From NCBI RefSeq assembly GCF_018691265.1, contig NW_024881283.1, positions 10,907,731 through 10,971,730 of the forward strand: a DNA stretch of 64,000 nucleotides, in the 5' to 3' direction. Positions within the stretch are counted from its first letter, which is position 1; the number at the start of each line of letters is the position of its first letter. Shown here in pieces: positions 59,633-64,000 of the stretch. Source of the DNA: Tyto alba. Its lineage: Eukaryota; Chordata; Aves; Strigiformes; Tytonidae. Below the pieces are notes generated by a model. The model did not search any database. It was given only the letters and a program-made list of their open reading frames with translations, and was not told the DNA's origin. The translations under genes and the position numbers were made by a program.

Positions 59633-62600
59633 CACAGTACTGTGCAGTTACAAGGTACAGTTAATCCAAACTCCAGATCTTTCAACCAAGTAACACCATG
59701 CTTTTGCTAACCATTCCTACTATTTAAACTTTGGGCTTTAAAAGTGAGTATGCTGAGCTGAAGGAAGGCACTACAGCAGTGCGGCACCAGGAACTATTCC
59801 CCAGTTCAAACTCTGTTAGCTCTTAAGAATAGAAAAATCCATGTTTTCCTTAAATGAGGGTAGTGGAATTCCAAGGTGAAGTCAAAAGCCTGGCAAAAGT
59901 CAGCATTTTAGGCTAGTACGCGGGATCATGATGCTGACAGAAGTAATCCTTGCACTAGAGAAGTTCAGCAAGAAAAAAAAAAAGTGGATCCTGTTCTTTC
60001 TTTACCATCTTCACATTCTAAGCAATATCCAGGAATGCTGCCATCAGACGTGGACCTCAGAGGAATTCTCAGCTTCAACCACGCTGAAGTTAGGCCTTTC
60101 AGACAGACATTTTATATTATTTCTATCCAATTGCTCTTGTTTCATTAAAAGAGCCTTAAAAAAACCAGACATTTTTCACCAGCAGCACTGAGTTAGTATA
60201 CATGCTATTTTACTGGAAAATGGCATGATCTGTAGCCACACAGAGCTGAACTACAACAGAAATTACCTAACCTCTGATACAGTGACATGAGGGAAATCCT
60301 GTGGGCTTGGATCATTCAAGAAATAAGGTTGCTTTACAGTTACAGGAACAACACATGTCCAGAATGGGCTCTAAACTGGCAAGATACAGTCTGAAAATCA
60401 ACTGCTAATTGTTTTTACAATTTGCATTTTATGTTAAAAAAAAAAACTTTCAAAGGCCTCAGGAGGCAGAGCTCAACCTGGAAAGGATTTTTATGGTTAC
60501 ACTGTAAACCCACAGAAAGCAGGGATCTAGAACAGAAACAGTTCATTACAACTAAAATACTGATCCTGAGTTCTGCCTGAAACAGCTGGGATTATTTCTC
60601 CAGTTAAGCCAATTCCTCTTACTGAAACCCACTCTGATATTTAAAGAAATTCAAGGATGCTGAGTAGTCACTCTTTTTCCCAGATAACAAGATCAGAACG
60701 ATATTAATTGATGAATGTCTAGGTGAACACTTGAAATTTGGGTAAACAAATCCAAAATATCAAGGTCATATTTACATTTGGGGGTAATAATTAAAGATTT
60801 AATATCTTGTGGTTCCAGTATTCTAGATTTTTCTATGCATCAAAATATTTAGTCATGTAAAAACCATCTGTAGCAGCTGGAAGACATTCATTTGGCCCAC
60901 TAAGATTCATTAGTTTAAAAATACATAAATAAAGTGCTCATTTTATTTCCAAAACACTAACACTGCTGCTTTCAGCTCTAGTAGGGTGCTTGGTGAATAA
61001 TGCTTACGCAATGTTCCCAGCAAGAGATATCAGATGCCACAATTTCACAAATGCATACAAATAACTGTTAACTAAAACAAGTCTTGTATTTAGGTTAATG
61101 CTCTTCTGTACTAACTCAAGTCATTATTCACAGCAATAAGAAACCCAGCTTGCAAATAGTTCAATCCCTATTTTTATTCTTTCTCCTATGCTCCCAAATC
61201 CCCAGTGCTGAAATCTACTTTTAAAAATTACTGATGAAAAGAAATTTCTTTTTAGAACTGGGATCCAGATACCTGTATTAAAGAATTACAAAACATAAGC
61301 TTCCATGTATGCCTTTTCTCTCCAAGAAGTTCCTGCACAATCGTAATACAGTTTTTAAAAAATCAAGTAAACAAGAGGCACAGCTGAGATTGTAAAAAAA
61401 AGAGTTTAATTTGTCTTAGATTCCATAGGGATCACTCTTTGGCCAATAGTTTGCAAGGGGTTATTTATTGGCTAGCCATTTTTCTTTTGCTGGAAGATAC
61501 TGAGGTTTTAACAAAGTTTCTGCAGAGTATGAAACAGTATTCAGCATTTGCTCAGCTAATGAGTTAAATCATTGCAGCTCTCCGATGACTTGAAGATTAT
61601 GGGTGTAGGAAAAGGGAATGCTCAGAGAGGGGAGCTTTCAGCAGTCACCACCAAACTGCGGTTAAAACAGACACCAATGACTCTATTCAGCTCCCAAACC
61701 TCAGACAGTTTCCATTTTCTCAATAACAAAGCATTTTTGTGGAATGAGGTAACAGCCTCCATCTGCCAGGTCTAACTCTCCACTAGGATTTCTCAAGAGC
61801 GTGGCTGAACTAGGGCTGGCCAGCTGAGCCGGAGACTGCAAAAGGCAGGAGTCCCTTACGCCTGGGGAAACAAAGGAACAAAGCTGCAACAGGACAGATG
61901 TGGAGAGGAGCCTCTTTGAGACCATCACACAAATTTTCCTGAGAGTTTTTATCAAAAGTAGTCTCAAGTGAGTTCCAAATGGCGCACAGCTGGAGAGTGC
62001 AAAAGGCTGAGGAAAGGGTGATACTTTTCACTAAGGATGGACTGGAACAGGCAAGAGGGAGCAGAAGATAAATGGGTACCACAGGTTCAGCGTTCAGCAA
62101 TCCATCACAAGTGTGTCATGAGTAGAGAGCAGTGTGATTTAGACATGAACACAGGTCCGTGAGCACACGTTGCAAGATGCACGGTGCAAATGGGAACACA
62201 GACACCATGCTCTCCTGAGGACAGCACAGCCCACGGGACTGGCCACTCACGCTGGGATACACCCTTCCACACCTGAACGGCTGCGTATGTGAGCCAGAGC
62301 AGCTACAGCCTCAGAACAGAGGGTGGGAGGAGTTTTTTGTTTTGTTCTTGCCTTGGTTTTGTATTTGGCAGCCTGTATCTTGGCCTCTCAGTTCCAGAGA
62401 TGCTGAGCGCCTATCCATTCTTTCAATTTCAGGCAAAGTCAGCTCGGTTCCTCTGAAAAGCAGACCACTCTTTTAGATTCAGATGAAGATTCTGCCTCCT
62501 GTTGGGACCCCACACCTGACTCTTGCATCCCCCTGCAAGCAGCCACTTGTCAGTCAGCTCCCTTGCAATTCTGAGACTCTCAGCTCCAAGTTCAACACAT

Positions 62601-64000
62601 TTTAACTGCCTGCCCTACCAAAGGATGAGCAAAAGAGAACACCACAACTCCAGGCTCACGAATGCAAATAAAGGTAAAAACTTTGGAATAGCATAGAGAG
62701 GCCAGCTGGAAAGAGCATGGAGAAAAAGGTGACAACACAACACAACATCAGGAAAGGATCTTCATGGCACATGAGAGTATTCTGATCTATTTTTTTTTGT
62801 CCCTGCATATATAAATCTTTAAAAAGTAATACAGGAAATTCTCTGGGACACTGCAGCAGCTGGTGCAACTGGATGACCCATGATTCAGGCAGGTCAGAAC
62901 ATACAGGATGCAACTTACCTAGTACTTTGGTAAAGAGTGCTGCAAAGAGCAGTTATTCATACCATTTGGAGCCCTCATTCTGAAGGTATTTTAATATAAA
63001 TTTTAAGAATCACAATTCACAGGGATTAGGAAACATTTCTAGAAAATCCATTCTGATTGCATTATTTTAGTCTGGTGCATCAGGTTTTATATTTATAAAG
63101 ACAACCACAAAGATTCCCAAGCAGAAACTTCCCCAAAGCCATTTTGCGCAAATTTAATTGAAATTTGCAACCTCCAGATCTATAATACTGCTGTACTACA
63201 AAGGAAGAATCAATGAAGATAGAAATGTAAGTATAGACAGTCTCATTTAACATTCATCAGAGCACCAGCTTTACACGCTTCTGCTATTCTGCCACAAAAC
63301 TTCATAGCTAAAGACTCAACAAAAGCAAATACATTTCACCCTGGTGCTATTTAGTCCTAGGAAGACACTGAAATCTGTGCAGTTGTATATACTCATATGC
63401 ACTAACAAACAACAAACTAAAATGCACAGAGCAACTGGAACTCAAGTCACCTGCAATCCAAATTGAAATTTCACTTCCAAAGATGCCAATTCTCTAACCA
63501 TCAGTCTTTAATTCTGCATATTAGACACAGCTTCCCAGACGTGCACCAATACAAACCAAGGAGGAGCTTTTTAATATCAGAAGATATGGGGTATACTGTC
63601 ACCACTGCTGCTAATTTCCCGAGTGGCCTTGTACAACTTCCTTCCCACCTCAACCTCCAGTTCTCCCATCTAAAGCAAAGGCAATTTTTCAGTTGATTTT
63701 CTGAAGGCCTTTGCGTCCCTGTAGCACTTTCTCCCGAAGTTTTAAAAATGTTAATATTGACCTCCTCACTCTCTGGTTTAATACCATGTACCTAGCTGGA
63801 CACCTGGAGAACGCAGCTGGCAAGTGGCAGACCTTCTTTCCCAGCCAGGACAAAACATTTCTCAAGCCAGTTTTCTTCCTATGAAGAATGCTGCTGTCAA
63901 ATCTCAAAAATCCACACTGCTAATACTAGCCTCCGTGCAAGGTCAGCCAAAGAGGGCTTCCATCAGAGATGAGCTCTGCTAGAGAAGGCTCCCTGGAGGT

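Larger units (their letters stand above)
54000..64000. other. Gene-free AT-richer stretch, part 2
   Basis: About 10 kb with no supported exons, apart from a CR1 remnant (59585-59632), an A/C-rich simple stretch (58331-58382) and a palindrome (58423-58441). No open frame resembles a known protein. This could be a gene desert or regulatory domain of a neighbour outside the window. Confidence 0.5.

Noticed and set aside
1..64000. CRISPR arrays, operons, ribosome binding sites, prophage or insertion sequences
   Set aside because: The window is vertebrate nuclear DNA with spliced genes; the tandem repeats are micro- or minisatellites without CRISPR spacing.
1..64000. tRNA, rRNA or intronic snoRNA genes
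   Set aside because: No cloverleaf, rRNA core or paired C/D or H/ACA boxes noticed by eye; a covariance-model scan would be needed to exclude small ones.

Overview
The window looks like a piece of a bird genome, probably a small GC-rich chromosome. It has compact, intron-rich vertebrate genes, CpG islands full of GC-rich tandem repeats, little interspersed repeat, and one clear CR1-type LINE 3' tail near 59.6 kb (the common avian family). I placed exons by translating each strand, matching splice sites and phases, and comparing with remembered vertebrate protein families. No search was run.

All four protein-coding genes found lie on the minus strand. From right to left, in transcription order: FHL3 (42.8-45.7 kb coding, 279 aa, complete); SF3A3 (27.2-35.3 kb, 17 coding exons, 501 aa, complete); an unrecognised two-domain Ly6/uPAR-type surface glycoprotein gene (20.6-23.8 kb, 8 coding exons, 312 aa, complete by conceptual splicing); and INPP5B (17.4 kb down to the left edge, 19 coding exons, 776 codons, 3' end outside). 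The INPP5B-SF3A3-FHL3 order matches the mammalian block as I remember it. The Ly6/uPAR-like gene between INPP5B and SF3A3 is not one I know from that block.

The strongest observations are these. (1) The Ly6/uPAR gene has an N-terminal 9-residue repeat, encoded by a 27-bp minisatellite and dense in N-glycosylation sequons, ahead of two 12-cysteine domains with matching exon architecture. (2) INPP5B introns 1 and 18 both carry exact U12-type (minor spliceosome) 5' splice sites and branch-point motifs. (3) INPP5B intron 1 is about 91% one uninterrupted homopurine/homopyrimidine tract of 852 bp. (4) A second, internal CpG island in INPP5B intron 4 carries a GGGGCC hexamer array and a 12-bp GC-rich array.

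The gene-free stretches are 18.0-20.6, 24.1-27.0, 35.4-40.9 and 47.5-64 kb. In them I see simple repeats, candidate polyadenylation signals, a CR1 remnant and a few motif clusters, but no supported coding exons. The long right-hand stretch lacks UTP11, which in mammals sits beside the 5' end of FHL3. It may be regulatory or gene-poor sequence.
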